A stretch of DNA of 64,000 nucleotides, from assembly GCF_025195125.1 (NCBI RefSeq), contig NZ_JAMGSL010000008.1:178852-242851 (forward strand), in the 5' to 3' direction. Below the pieces are notes generated by a model that was not told the DNA's origin, made no database searches, and saw only the letters and a list, made by a program, of their open reading frames with translations. Source of the DNA: Streptomyces sp. Je 1-79. Its GTDB lineage: Bacteria; Actinomycetota; Actinomycetes; Streptomycetales; Streptomycetaceae. Positions 1-8,312 of the stretch are shown here, one piece after another (the stretch's first letter is position 1; every line of letters starts with the position of its first letter). Position numbers and translations under genes: made by a program.

Positions 1-127
1 GAGCTGACGACCTCGAAAGGCGCCACCGTACGTTCGATCTGGGAAACGGGCCGCATGCACCCACCGTACGACCCCCCACTGACAGTCGGGCGGGGAACGG
101 CTCACAGCCCGCTCCGAGCCCCGCTTC
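1..127. other. window edge, no gene recognised
   Basis: No coding region could be supported in the first 127 bases; the MHYT gene stop codon lies at 128-130 on the minus strand. A short plus-strand open frame from base 55 runs antisense to the MHYT gene and has no recognisable product, so it was left out. Confidence 0.5.
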
Positions 128-1081
128 TCACCACTCCTGGGAGCGGTGGGCGCCCCTCCCGGCGCTCCTGGCGTCGCCGCGGGCGGCACGGTCCGCGCGG
201 CTTCCACGGCCTCCCCGGCTTCCTCGGCTTCCTCGGCCGGAGGGCGGCCGGGACGCCCAGTTCGCGGGCTCGCCGTAGGCGGGGGCGCGGCGCTGGGCGG
301 GTACTCCGGGGCGGTGGACGCCCTGCGCGGCGGGCCGCTGCCAGTCCGGGTCGCCCATGACGAGCAGCGGGTCGAACATGACGACGACCGCGGCGAGGAG
401 CAGGAAGACGGCCGGGCCGACCAGCATCGGCAGCAGGAGCGAGGTGGTGCTGTCACCGCCGGTGGAGGCGCCGGAGCCGTGCACATGGACGTTGACGGCG
501 GCCATGGCGGTGTAGTGCATACCACTGACTGCGAGGCCCATCACCATGCTGGCGCCGAGGCTGGCCAGAAATCCGTGTACCGAGACGGCGGCCCAGAGGG
601 CGGTGGTGGCCGCGACGACGGCGATCACGACGGAGAGGGCGACGGTGGCGGTGTCGTAGTCGATCGTCCCCCGGAACCGCATGCCCGCCATGCCGAGGTA
701 GTGCATGGTGGCGATGCCGAGACCGGTGATGGTGCCGCCCGTGACGAGGGTGAGGGCGGTGGCGCCGCGGTGGCCGACGATGAAGATCCCGATGCCGACC
801 ATCAGGATGGCGACGCCCAGGCTGGCGAAGGTGATGGGGCGGTCGTAGCTGATGGGCGCCTGGCTGACGGAGAAGCCCATCATCGCGATGAAGTGCATCG
901 TCCAGATGCCGGTGCCTATGGCCGTCGCTCCGAGGGCGAGCCAGCCGGCCTTGAAGGTGTCGCGGTGGCGCAGGGATCTCGTGGTGCAGCGCAGCCCCAG
1001 GGCCCCGCCGAGACAGGCCATGAGGTAGGCGGCGACCGGTGTGACGAGGCCGTAGCTGAATCCGTCGACCGTGCCCTGCAT
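128..1081 (-). CDS. MHYT domain integral membrane sensor
   Basis: 317-residue membrane protein. Three copies of the MHYT signature are visible: MHFIAMM near residue 62, MHYLGMAG near 126 and MHYTAMAA near 188, each in a hydrophobic helix. In the MHYT family these His and Met residues are proposed to bind a metal (copper) and to sense oxygen, CO or NO. Here there is no GGDEF, EAL or kinase domain after the sensor. The last 65 or so residues are instead a hydrophilic Arg/Gly/Ala/Ser-rich tail after the motif DPLLVMGDPDW. The ATG has a GGAGG box about 10 bases upstream. A stand-alone MHYT protein is common in actinomycetes. Function as a sensor is by family only; no signalling partner is adjacent. 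Confidence 0.9.
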   Translation of the reverse strand: MQGTVDGFSYGLVTPVAAYLMACLGGALGLRCTTRSLRHRDTFKAGWLALGATAIGTGIWTMHFIAMMGFSVSQAPISYDRPITFASLGVAILMVGIGIFIVGHRGATALTLVTGGTITGLGIATMHYLGMAGMRFRGTIDYDTATVALSVVIAVVAATTALWAAVSVHGFLASLGASMVMGLAVSGMHYTAMAAVNVHVHGSGASTGGDSTTSLLLPMLVGPAVFLLLAAVVVMFDPLLVMGDPDWQRPAAQGVHRPGVPAQRRAPAYGEPANWASRPPSGRGSRGSRGGRGSRADRAARGDARSAGRGAHRSQEW

Positions 1082-1274
1082 GCGCGTCCGTCCTCCAGCC
1101 GTGGTGCCACGTCGTCCGAAAACAGTCGGTACCGCTGAGTAGTACTACGGGGCGAGATTATGGCGCGCGAAGGGCCGTACGACCATGAGGTCCGGGAATT
1201 GGCACGGACGAGACCGGGCCGAGACCGGGCTGTGACCCACCGCGATGTCAGTGGTCGGCCGTACCGTGAGCGTC

Positions 1275-1808
1275 ATGGACACCACGGTGGAATGGGCGGT
1301 CGTGCCGAGCGACATCGGTCCGCTGCTGCTCGCGGCGACCGATCGCGGTCTGGTGAGCGTGGTCTTCCACGCCGACGAGGCGGTGCGGGAGGCGGCGCTC
1401 GACCGGCTGGGCGGGCAGCTCGGCGCGGAGCCCGTACCGAGCGCCTCGGGGCGGCTCGCCGAGCCCATACGGCAGCTCGCGGAGTACTTCGAGGGTGGGC
1501 GGCGCGCGTTCGACCTGGCCCTGGACTGGACGCTGACGACGGGCTTCAACCGCCAGGTGCTGCGCGAGCTGGCGGACGGGGTGCCGTTCGGGACGGTCGT
1601 CGGGTACGGGGATCTGGCGAAGCGGGTCGGGCAGCCGGGCGCCGCCCAGGCCGTCGGGGCGGCGATGGGTTCCAATCCGCTGCCGTTGGTGGTGCCGTGT
1701 CACCGGGTCGTGGAGAGCGACGGCGGGATCGGTGGCTTCGGTGGCGGCCTGGAGACGAAACGGACGCTGCTGGCCCTGGAGGGGGTGCTGCCGCAACCGC
1801 TCTTCTGA
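1275..1808 (+). CDS. ogt: methylated-DNA--protein-cysteine methyltransferase
   Basis: 177-residue suicide repair protein that transfers the alkyl group of O6-alkylguanine (or O4-alkylthymine) in DNA to its own cysteine. The active-site motif PCHRV is at residues 141-145 with the acceptor Cys142. It is followed by GGIGGFGGGLETKRTLL, which matches the family's conserved G-(F/Y)-(A/G)-GG-x4-K-x2-LL region. The DNA-binding helix region with GVPFGTVVGYGDLA (residues 102-115) is present. The ATG at 1275 is preferred over an upstream ATG at 1245, because the sequence before it (GRTVSV) is not family-like. Length is normal for Ogt/MGMT, without an Ada domain. It is probably monocistronic, 101 bases ahead of the MFS gene. 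Confidence 0.95.
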   Translation: MDTTVEWAVVPSDIGPLLLAATDRGLVSVVFHADEAVREAALDRLGGQLGAEPVPSASGRLAEPIRQLAEYFEGGRRAFDLALDWTLTTGFNRQVLRELADGVPFGTVVGYGDLAKRVGQPGAAQAVGAAMGSNPLPLVVPCHRVVESDGGIGGFGGGLETKRTLLALEGVLPQPLF

Positions 1809-1909
1809 CGCTCTTCCGAGGCGACCCGCCTCTCCTGAGGTGCGCCGCCCGTGGCTCGGGGGGCGAGGGGGCGTTCTCACGGGCCGGGCCGGCTGGCACA
1901 CTCACGTCG

Positions 1910-3202
1910 GTGACCCACACCCCCGATGCCCCTGACGCCGCCCGTCCGGCGGAGATACCCACCCCTGCCGCGGCGATCTGCGTGCCGGCGCTCCGGCGGC
2001 GCGTCCAGGCCGTGCTGATCGCCACGCAGATCCTCGGCGGACTCGGGATCGCCACCGGAATCGCTCTCGCCGCCGTCCTGGCCAAGGACATCAGCGGCAC
2101 GGAAGCCCTGGCGGGGCTCGCCTCCACGGCCTCGGTGGCCGGTCCCGCGCTGCTCGCCATGCCGCTGGCCGCTCTGATGGGCTCGCGCGGGCGGCGCCCC
2201 GGGCTCGTCCTGGCGTATCTGATCGGTGCGCTGGGCGCCGGAGTCGTCGTCCTCGGGGCGGTCGTGGACAGCTTCCCGCTGCTCCTCGCGGGCCTGGTCG
2301 GCTTCGGCGCCGCGTCCTCGGCCAACCTCGCGGCCCGCTTCGCCGCCGCCGACCTGGCCGAACCGCACCACCGGGGCCGGGCCATCTCCACCGTCGTCTG
2401 GGCCACGACGATCGGCGCCGTCCTCGGCCCGAACATCGCCGCGCCGGCCGGGGAGAGCGTGGCGGGCCTCGGCATCCCGGCGACGGCCGGTCCCTTCGTC
2501 TGGGCGGCCGGCGTGTTCCTGATCGCCGCGCTCGTGGTCGCGCTGCTGCTCCGTCCCGACCCGCTCCTGACGGCCCGCGACCTGGCCGCTCCCGAAGAGG
2601 ACCAGGGGGCCGAGGGCCGCTCCCTCCGGGCGGGCGTACGGGCCGTACGGAAGTCCTCCGGTGCCCGCCTCGCGCTGGTGACCATCGCGGCCTCGCACAC
2701 CGCGATGGTCTCGATCATGTCGATGACCCCGGTGGCGCTGAGCCATCACGGTGCGGGCATCCAGCTGATCGGCCTGGTGATCAGCGGGCACATCGCCGGC
2801 ATGTACGCCTTCTCGCCCGTCATGGGCTGGCTGTCGGACCGCGTGGGACGCCTCTCCGTCATCGGCCTCGCGGTCGGGCTCCTCTCCGTGGCGGCGCTGC
2901 TCGCGGGCACGGCGGGTCCCAGCCACGGGCAGACCGCGGCGGGCCTGTTCGTCCTCGGACTGGGCTGGTCCGCGGGCCTGGTGTCGGGTTCCGCGCTGCT
3001 CACCGACTCCGTTCCGCAGGCTGCCAGGGCGGCGGTGCAGGGTCTGTCGGACTTCATCATGAACACGGCGGCCGGCGTCGGCGGTCTGATGGCGGGGCTG
3101 ATCGTCGCCCAGGCCGGCTACGGCTGGCTGAACCTGGTGGGCGCGTGCCTGCTGCTGCCGATGGCGGCGCTGGCGGTACGCGGAACGCTGCGGCGCGCCT
3201 GA
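1910..3202 (+). CDS. MFS transporter
   Basis: 430-residue major facilitator superfamily permease with about twelve hydrophobic helices in two halves. The loop between helices 2 and 3 carries GSRGRRPGLVLAYLIGALG, the MFS motif A region, and the equivalent in the second half is WLSDRVGRLSVIGLAVG. The GTG at 1910 (VTHTPDAPDA...) is chosen because the open frame upstream of it is antisense-like and charged, whereas the first helix begins about 30 residues after this GTG. The substrate cannot be read from the sequence; the protein resembles uncharacterised actinobacterial drug/metabolite exporters. The neighbouring cupin gene is convergent, with a 7-bp tandem repeat tract between them. Confidence 0.88.
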   Translation: MTHTPDAPDAARPAEIPTPAAAICVPALRRRVQAVLIATQILGGLGIATGIALAAVLAKDISGTEALAGLASTASVAGPALLAMPLAALMGSRGRRPGLVLAYLIGALGAGVVVLGAVVDSFPLLLAGLVGFGAASSANLAARFAAADLAEPHHRGRAISTVVWATTIGAVLGPNIAAPAGESVAGLGIPATAGPFVWAAGVFLIAALVVALLLRPDPLLTARDLAAPEEDQGAEGRSLRAGVRAVRKSSGARLALVTIAASHTAMVSIMSMTPVALSHHGAGIQLIGLVISGHIAGMYAFSPVMGWLSDRVGRLSVIGLAVGLLSVAALLAGTAGPSHGQTAAGLFVLGLGWSAGLVSGSALLTDSVPQAARAAVQGLSDFIMNTAAGVGGLMAGLIVAQAGYGWLNLVGACLLLPMAALAVRGTLRRA

Positions 3203-3250
3203 AGGGGGCGGGGTCCGAGCGCCCGAACGGACCCCGGCCCCCGCCTCCCG

Positions 3251-3299
3251 CTTCGGGCTTCGGGCTTCGGGCTTCGGGCTTCGGGCTTCGGGCTTCGGG
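3251..3299. repeat. 7-bp tandem repeat, seven perfect copies
   Basis: Seven uninterrupted copies of CTTCGGG lie in the 106-base gap between the MFS transporter stop and the cupin stop (convergent genes). The array is noncoding. The unit length is not a multiple of three, so copy changes would not be selected in frame. It could be a slippage-prone microsatellite; no terminator hairpin was recognised in this gap. Confidence 0.95.
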
Positions 3300-3308
3300 C
3301 CAAAGCGT

Positions 3309-3665
3309 TCAGAGGCTGATGTGGTACGCCTTGCGCAGCGTCTCGTGGACCGTCCAGGTGGTCCGGTCCCCCTCGCGCAGGACGCACGCGTCGCCGGGCC
3401 CGATCTCCAGCGTGTCACCGCCCTCGACGGCGACGGTGGCGCGTCCGCTGACGACGACGAAGAGCTCGTTCGCCTCGGTGTCGGTCACCACGCCGGGGGT
3501 GATCTGCCAGATGCCGCGCACCTGCTTGCCGTCGGCGGACTCCCAGAGCACCTTGCCGGTCACCTCGGGCGTGCCGGAGACGATCTGGGCGGGGTCGAGC
3601 GGCTCGGGCTCGAGCTCGGCGTCGGGGATGTGGACGGCGAAGGAGGGCTGGTCATGTGTCGTCAT
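3309..3665 (-). CDS. cupin domain-containing protein
   Basis: 118-residue single-domain small beta-barrel. The C-terminal half has the pattern of the RmlC-like cupin fold: NELFVVVSGRATVAVEGGDTLEIGPGDACVLREGD, i.e. a G-containing turn, the G-D/E-x-x-x-I-x-P-G-D segment and a final strand. The usual metal-binding His residues of motif 1 are missing (no HxH before the turn), so this may be one of the DUF861-type (ethanolamine-utilisation EutQ-like) cupins. The ATG at 3665 is selected over a much longer frame extending to 4370, because MTTHDQPSF starts the conserved protein and the upstream frame is low-complexity. Substrate unknown. Confidence 0.85.
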   Translation of the reverse strand: MTTHDQPSFAVHIPDAELEPEPLDPAQIVSGTPEVTGKVLWESADGKQVRGIWQITPGVVTDTEANELFVVVSGRATVAVEGGDTLEIGPGDACVLREGDRTTWTVHETLRKAYHISL

Positions 3666-4248
3666 GGCCGGTGACTGTAGCGGGGGCCTCCGGCCGTCCC
3701 GCGCCCAGGACCTGATGGAGGGATCAACTCCGGTTCGCCTCTGACCAGGCGACTTCGCCGAATCCGGCAACCGCGACGGAATCCGAAGGACGCGTGCGAG
3801 CGGTGCCACGCAGCGTCCCGCGACGCTTCCGGCGAGGTGCCGGGCGGTGTCGCGCGTTGCTCCCGGCGGGACGCCCGCTGTCCCGCGCGGGCCGGAGCGG
3901 AGGGCCGGGCACGGATTCCGAAGGAGTGGTCGAGGCGGCCGAACGGCGTACGTCCGGTCGTAGTCGGGGGCACCGGCGTCGTACAAGTGGCAGATGAACA
4001 CTTCGGCCCTCCCGGGGGCGGAACCGCTCATACGCGCACACCGCCGAGACCGGTATCTCGGCCCCGTACGGCTGAAAACCAGGGCCTGCGGTACAGCCGG
4101 TGGGCCGATGTCCCCGCTGGTCACGAGAGGCGCCTTTGGTGCGCCCAATGACGGTCGGACGGAATCCTCCGACCCCCCTGCCCAGCATGGCGTGTGCGCG
4201 TCAAACTCACCCCGAGTCCTCCTCCCCCACCTCCGACAGGAGAGTGCG
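3666..4248. other. 583-base intergenic region, no gene recognised
   Basis: Divergent interval between the cupin gene and the C39 peptidase gene. Several long open frames cross it on both strands, but all are Arg/Pro-rich and look like GC-driven shadows. It must hold promoters for both genes. A good ribosome-binding site (GACAGGAGAG) ends about 6 bases before the peptidase ATG. No riboswitch or RNA gene was recognised. Confidence 0.6.
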
Positions 4249-5106
4249 ATGCCCGCGTCATCCCGCATCCCCCGCAAGGCCCCCCGTACCGCCGTCCTGA
4301 CCGCCGCGGCGCTGCTCGCGGTCCTCGCGGCCGCCCCAGCGGCGCAGGCCGTCACCGAACCCGGCGCCACCGAGCAGATAGCCCCCGGCGCCTCCTACAA
4401 GGCGGCCTACGACACCCTCGGCCCGCAGCGTCTCACCCCGGCCCAGCAGCGACTGAGCGATGCCAAGCAGGCCGCGGCGACCAGAGGGTACGACCACGTC
4501 CGCACCCAGGCGGCGCTCGCCGGCTACAAGCTCTCCGGTGGCCTGCACCAGCCCCAGAAGACCTCGTACTGGTGCGGCCCGGCCACCCTCGTGATCGCCC
4601 AGTCCGCGGCGGACGAGGTCGCGGGCCGCTCGCAGCAGGACGCGGCGACGCTCCTGAGGACGACCACCAGCGGCACCGCCTGGTACGGCATCAACATCAA
4701 CGTCCCCAGCCCCACGGGCTATCCGATGGCCGACGCGCTGAACTACCGCCTCCCCGGCGCCGGTTACGTGCCCCGTGCGCTGCCGTACACCCCCAGCGCC
4801 ACCGACAAGGCGAACTTCAAGCAGCACATCACGCACAACACCGACAACGACTACGCGATAGCCGGCAACGCCTGGGAGGTCCCGGGCGGCCCCCACCTCG
4901 TCGGCCACCCGAACATCGAGATATTCCACTGGGTGGCGATCGACGGATACAACACGGACAACGCGGCGGGACAGGTCAACTACCTCGACCCGGTGGGCGG
5001 GGTGAGCACGAGCGTGATCTCGTGGGCGGGTTCCGTACCCAGGTCGGCGCACATCTCGTCCGACACCATCACCACCATCATGGGCGGCCGTGGGTACGTC
5101 TGGTAG
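4249..5106 (+). CDS. secreted C39-like cysteine peptidase
   Basis: 285-residue exported protein. Residues 1-34 are a Sec signal peptide (basic start, long Ala/Leu core, cleavage after AQA). The mature part has the papain-like peptidase C39 (C39_2) signature: YWCGPATLVIA with the candidate nucleophile Cys109, then FHWVAIDGY with candidate His227, and NYLDPVGG with Asp247, the usual Cys-His-Asp/Asn order. C39-family enzymes of the bacteriocin type cleave double-glycine leaders inside ABC transporters; this stand-alone secreted form is of unknown substrate. The start at 4249 follows a strong Shine-Dalgarno. The stop overlaps the start of the next lipoprotein gene by 17 bases, implying translational coupling. 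Confidence 0.88.
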   Translation: MPASSRIPRKAPRTAVLTAAALLAVLAAAPAAQAVTEPGATEQIAPGASYKAAYDTLGPQRLTPAQQRLSDAKQAAATRGYDHVRTQAALAGYKLSGGLHQPQKTSYWCGPATLVIAQSAADEVAGRSQQDAATLLRTTTSGTAWYGININVPSPTGYPMADALNYRLPGAGYVPRALPYTPSATDKANFKQHITHNTDNDYAIAGNAWEVPGGPHLVGHPNIEIFHWVAIDGYNTDNAAGQVNYLDPVGGVSTSVISWAGSVPRSAHISSDTITTIMGGRGYVW

Positions 5107-6286
5107 GTCCTTCTCCCCGGTCGGCGCCCGTGCGGCCCTGACCCTGCTGCTGGCGGGCATCCTGGTCGCGGGATGCTCGTCGACGCGGCCCGTCACGCCG
5201 GATCCGACCCCTCGTGAGTCGTCCGCCCCCGCCCCGCGGCCGTCCGCGCTCGCCGCCGCGTGCGAGGTGAAGCTGCCCGCCGCCTGGCGCTCCGCGCTCG
5301 ACGCGGGCGAGCTGCGGGTGCCGGCCGGCGAGCGGGCGGTCCTCACCGACACCGGGCCCGGCTGGACGGCCGTCCAGCTCAGCGGAGGCGACCGCCGACG
5401 GGCCGCGCTGGTCCGCGCCGACGGCATGCCCCGCACCCTGCTCACGCTCGCCGACCCCGTCGAACACCAGCTGCTCGCGGCCGACTTCGACGGTCGCAGG
5501 TGGGCCGCGTTCGCCGTCCTGGAAGGGCGGACGCTCGACAGCCCGTGGAGTCTGTACGTGTGGGACGCCGAGACGGGTTCGTCCCGGCGGCTCGCCCGGG
5601 CCGACCGGCCGGGGCCGCTGCCCCAGCCCGTCGTCCGTGACGGCGCGGTCCACTGGGCGCAGGGGGTCGGCGACGGCAAGGCGACGGTGTACGCGGCCCG
5701 GGCCTCGGGGGGCGCCCCCCGTGCCCTCCACACGGGCGTACTCGACGCCCCCTTCGCGGCCGGCGGGCTGCTGGTCTGGCGCGAGTCCGCGGGCTCCGGG
5801 ACCCGGCTGGCCGCCGTCTCCCTCGCGGACGGGCGGCCCACCCGGCTTCCGGGCCCGCTGGCCGGGCTCCGGGACATCCGCTCCGTCGTCTCCGACGGCG
5901 GAGGCGGCACAAGCGGCGGAGGCGGCGGAAGCGGCGGTGGGACCTGGGCGTGGGTGGCGGGCGAGGCCGAGCCCCGGCTGATGGTGTGGCGCACCGGCGA
6001 CCCGCGCCCCACGGCGGTCGTGACCACGTCCCCGGCCGTCGACGGCATGGACCAGCTGCGGATCAGCGGCCGCCTGGTCACCTGGCGCACCCCGGAGACG
6101 TCCTACGCCCTGGACCTCGGCTCGGGCTCGTACGCGCGGATCACTCCCGCGTACGGCTACGCGCAGGCCCGGGGCGGCGCGCTGGCGGTGGCGTACAGCG
6201 TGGGCAACGCCAAGGCCTCCGGCTCCCGGCCGGTGATCCAGGTGGTCGACGCGGGACGGCTGCCCGGCCTGCCACGCTGTGGCTGA
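5090..6286 (+). CDS. putative secreted lipoprotein, beta-propeller-like
   Basis: 398-residue protein with a type II signal peptide: hydrophobic stretch then lipobox LVAGC with Cys29, so it should be lipid-anchored on the outer face of the membrane. The rest consists of repeated segments such as ...YVWDAETGSSRRLARA..., ...AVSLADGRPTRLPG... and ...YALDLGSGSYARITPAYG. These resemble the strands of TolB/WD40-like propellers, but no single blade is diagnostic. A Gly/Ser-rich insert lies at about residues 268-285. The start is GTG at 5090, inside the end of the peptidase gene and in another frame. Expression is probably linked to the peptidase. Function unknown. Confidence 0.78.
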   Translation: MGTSGRSFSPVGARAALTLLLAGILVAGCSSTRPVTPDPTPRESSAPAPRPSALAAACEVKLPAAWRSALDAGELRVPAGERAVLTDTGPGWTAVQLSGGDRRRAALVRADGMPRTLLTLADPVEHQLLAADFDGRRWAAFAVLEGRTLDSPWSLYVWDAETGSSRRLARADRPGPLPQPVVRDGAVHWAQGVGDGKATVYAARASGGAPRALHTGVLDAPFAAGGLLVWRESAGSGTRLAAVSLADGRPTRLPGPLAGLRDIRSVVSDGGGGTSGGGGGSGGGTWAWVAGEAEPRLMVWRTGDPRPTAVVTTSPAVDGMDQLRISGRLVTWRTPETSYALDLGSGSYARITPAYGYAQARGGALAVAYSVGNAKASGSRPVIQVVDAGRLPGLPRCG

Positions 6287-6335
6287 AGCACGCCACCGAG
6301 GTTTGAGTGGTCCGTGGCCGCGCCAGAAATGGGAC

Positions 6336-7250
6336 ATGTCCACACAGGTGTCCGAAGAGGTGCGGGAGGCGCTCCACGAGGGCCGGCCCGTCGTCGCGCT
6401 GGAGTCCACGATCATCTCCCACGGCCTGCCGCGCCCGCGCAATCTGGCCGTGGCCCGGGAGTTGGAGGCCCTGGTACGGGACGGGGGCGCCGTGCCCGCG
6501 ACGATCGCGGTGGTCGACGGCGTCGCCCATGTCGGGCTCGACGAGCACCGGTTGACGCGCATCGCCGAGGACCCGGCGGTACGGAAGCTGGGCCACCGCG
6601 ACCTGCCGCCGGCGGTCGCGACCCGGGCGACGGGGGCGACGACGGTCTCCGCGACGGCGTGGCTGGCGGACGCGGCCGGCATCCGGGTCTTCGCGACCGG
6701 CGGGCTCGGCGGGGTGCACCGGGAGTGGAGCGAGACCCAGGACGAGTCGGCGGACCTGCGGCTGCTCTCCCGGGTCGGGATCACGGTGGTGTGCGCGGGG
6801 GTCAAGTCGATCCTCGACGTCCCGGCGACGCTGCAGCGGCTTGAGACGCTCGGCGTGACGGTGGTCGGGTACGGGACGGAGCACTTTCCCGGGTTCTATC
6901 TGGCCTCCTCGGGAGAGCCGGTCGACTGGACGCTGCGGACGCCCGCGGAGGTGGCGGGCGTGATACGGGCCCAGGACGCGCTCGGCGAGCGGCGCGCCGC
7001 GATGATCGTCGCCAACCCGGTGCCGGTGGCCGAGCAGTTGGATCCCGCGCTGCACGACCGGGTCCTCACCCAGGGCCTCGCGGCGGCGAAGGAGAAGGGG
7101 ATCGTCGGGCAGGCCGTGACGCCGTTCCTGCTGGAGTATCTGATGGTCCACACCGACGGCGCCTCCCTGGAGGCGAACCTGGCGGCGGTGCGCGGCAATG
7201 TGCGGCTCGGGGCGCGGATCGCCTCGGCGTACGCCGAAGCCGGCGCATGA
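6336..7250 (+). CDS. psuG: pseudouridine-5'-phosphate glycosidase
   Basis: 304-residue enzyme that reversibly splits pseudouridine 5'-phosphate into uracil and ribose 5-phosphate, breaking a C-glycosidic bond. Family motifs are seen from the start: RPVVALESTIISHGLPRP near residues 17-34, GATTVSATAW near 100-110, FATGGLGGVHR near 122-132, and AGVKSILDVPATLQRLETLGV further on. Length is that of the IndA/PsuG family. The start at 6336 (MSTQVSEEVRE) is chosen as the first in-frame ATG next to conserved sequence. The stop shares ATGA with the psuK start, so the two are translationally coupled, as in the pseudouridine degradation operons of other bacteria. Confidence 0.95.
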   Translation: MSTQVSEEVREALHEGRPVVALESTIISHGLPRPRNLAVARELEALVRDGGAVPATIAVVDGVAHVGLDEHRLTRIAEDPAVRKLGHRDLPPAVATRATGATTVSATAWLADAAGIRVFATGGLGGVHREWSETQDESADLRLLSRVGITVVCAGVKSILDVPATLQRLETLGVTVVGYGTEHFPGFYLASSGEPVDWTLRTPAEVAGVIRAQDALGERRAAMIVANPVPVAEQLDPALHDRVLTQGLAAAKEKGIVGQAVTPFLLEYLMVHTDGASLEANLAAVRGNVRLGARIASAYAEAGA

Positions 7251-8140
7251 GCGGTCTTCTGGTGGTCGGTGACGTGGTCACCGACATCGTGGCCCGGCAC
7301 CGGACCCCGCTCGCTCCTGCGACCGACACGGCCGCCGAGATCCGGCGACTGCCGGGCGGAGCGGGGGCCAACGCCGCCTGCTGGGCGGCGCGTTCGGGGT
7401 GCAGGCCCGTGGCGCTGCTCGGCCGGGTCGGCACGGACGAGGCCGGCTGGCACGACCTGGCGCTCCGCCGGGCGGGCGTGCGGCCGATGCTGATCCCGGA
7501 CGGGCAGGCCGGCACGGCGACGGTGATAGCCCTGGTCGACGCGAGCGCCGAGCGCACCTTCCTGACCGACAGCGGTGCGGCGCTGCGCATCTCCCCCGCC
7601 GACTGGGCCGACACGCTCCTCGACGGGATGGCCCGTCTTCATCTGTCCGGATACCTCTTCTTCGCCGAGTCGAGCCGTGCCGCCGCGCTGAGAGCGCTGC
7701 GGGGAGCGCGGGAGGCAGGGGTTCCGGTCAGTGTGGACCCGGCTTCCGCGGGGTTCCTGAAGCAGCTGGGCGCGGACCGGTTCCTGGCGGCCGCACGGGG
7801 TGCGGAGGCGCTGTTCCCGAACGCCGACGAAGCCATGCTGCTCACCGGGTGCGCCGAGCCGGCCGAGGCGGCGGCAGCCTTGAGCCGCGCGTTCCCGCTC
7901 GTCGCGGTCACCCTGGGCGCCGGGGGCGCGCTGGTCGCCGAGGCGGGCGCGGTCACGGGCCGTGTCGCGGCGCCCGAGGTGCGGCCGGTGGATTCCACGG
8001 GCGCGGGCGACGCGTTCACGGGGGCGTTCCTGGCGGCGCGGCTCGCGGGCGCGGACCCGCTGGAGGCGGCCGCGGCGGGCTGCCGGGCCGGCGCGGAGGC
8101 GGTGACCGTGGTGGGCGGGAGGCCGCGGGCGAGCCCGTAG
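7247..8140 (+). CDS. psuK: PfkB-family carbohydrate kinase, probable pseudouridine kinase
   Basis: 297-residue ribokinase-like (PfkB) kinase. The N-terminal signature LPGGAGANAACWAARSG and the C-terminal signature VDSTGAGDAFTGAFLAARLAG, with the anion hole GAGD and catalytic Asp, are complete. Its coupling to psuG by a 4-base overlap argues that it phosphorylates pseudouridine to pseudouridine 5'-phosphate, the PsuG substrate. By sequence alone, other nucleoside or sugar substrates cannot be excluded. No transporter gene lies next to the pair. Confidence 0.88.
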   Translation: MSGLLVVGDVVTDIVARHRTPLAPATDTAAEIRRLPGGAGANAACWAARSGCRPVALLGRVGTDEAGWHDLALRRAGVRPMLIPDGQAGTATVIALVDASAERTFLTDSGAALRISPADWADTLLDGMARLHLSGYLFFAESSRAAALRALRGAREAGVPVSVDPASAGFLKQLGADRFLAAARGAEALFPNADEAMLLTGCAEPAEAAAALSRAFPLVAVTLGAGGALVAEAGAVTGRVAAPEVRPVDSTGAGDAFTGAFLAARLAGADPLEAAAAGCRAGAEAVTVVGGRPRASP

Positions 8141-8252
8141 GGGTTCGGGGGATGGCGTAGCGGCTTCGGGGGTTGCCGTAGGGGGTTCGGCGGGTGCAGT
8201 TCGGGGCCGGGGGCCGCCCGGACGGGCCGCCGGGTCGGGGCCGCCGGGTCGG

Positions 8253-8272
8253 GGCGGCCCGGTCGGGCCGCC
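8253..8272. terminator. GC hairpin between convergent genes
   Basis: Perfect 9-base inverted repeat (GGCGGCCCG / CGGGCCGCC) with a 2-base spacer. It sits in a 170-base tract built from repeated CCGCCGGGTCGGGG-like units between the convergent psuK and uridine-kinase-like genes. No T-run follows, as is usual for actinomycete terminators. The tract may simply be a degenerate repeat. Confidence 0.45.
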
Positions 8273-8312
8273 GGGTCGTGTGCCTAGCCGGGGCGTGTGC
8301 CGACGACAGGGC

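Noticed and set aside
3251..3299. CRISPR-like array
   Set aside because: The repeats are 7 bp and contiguous with no spacers.
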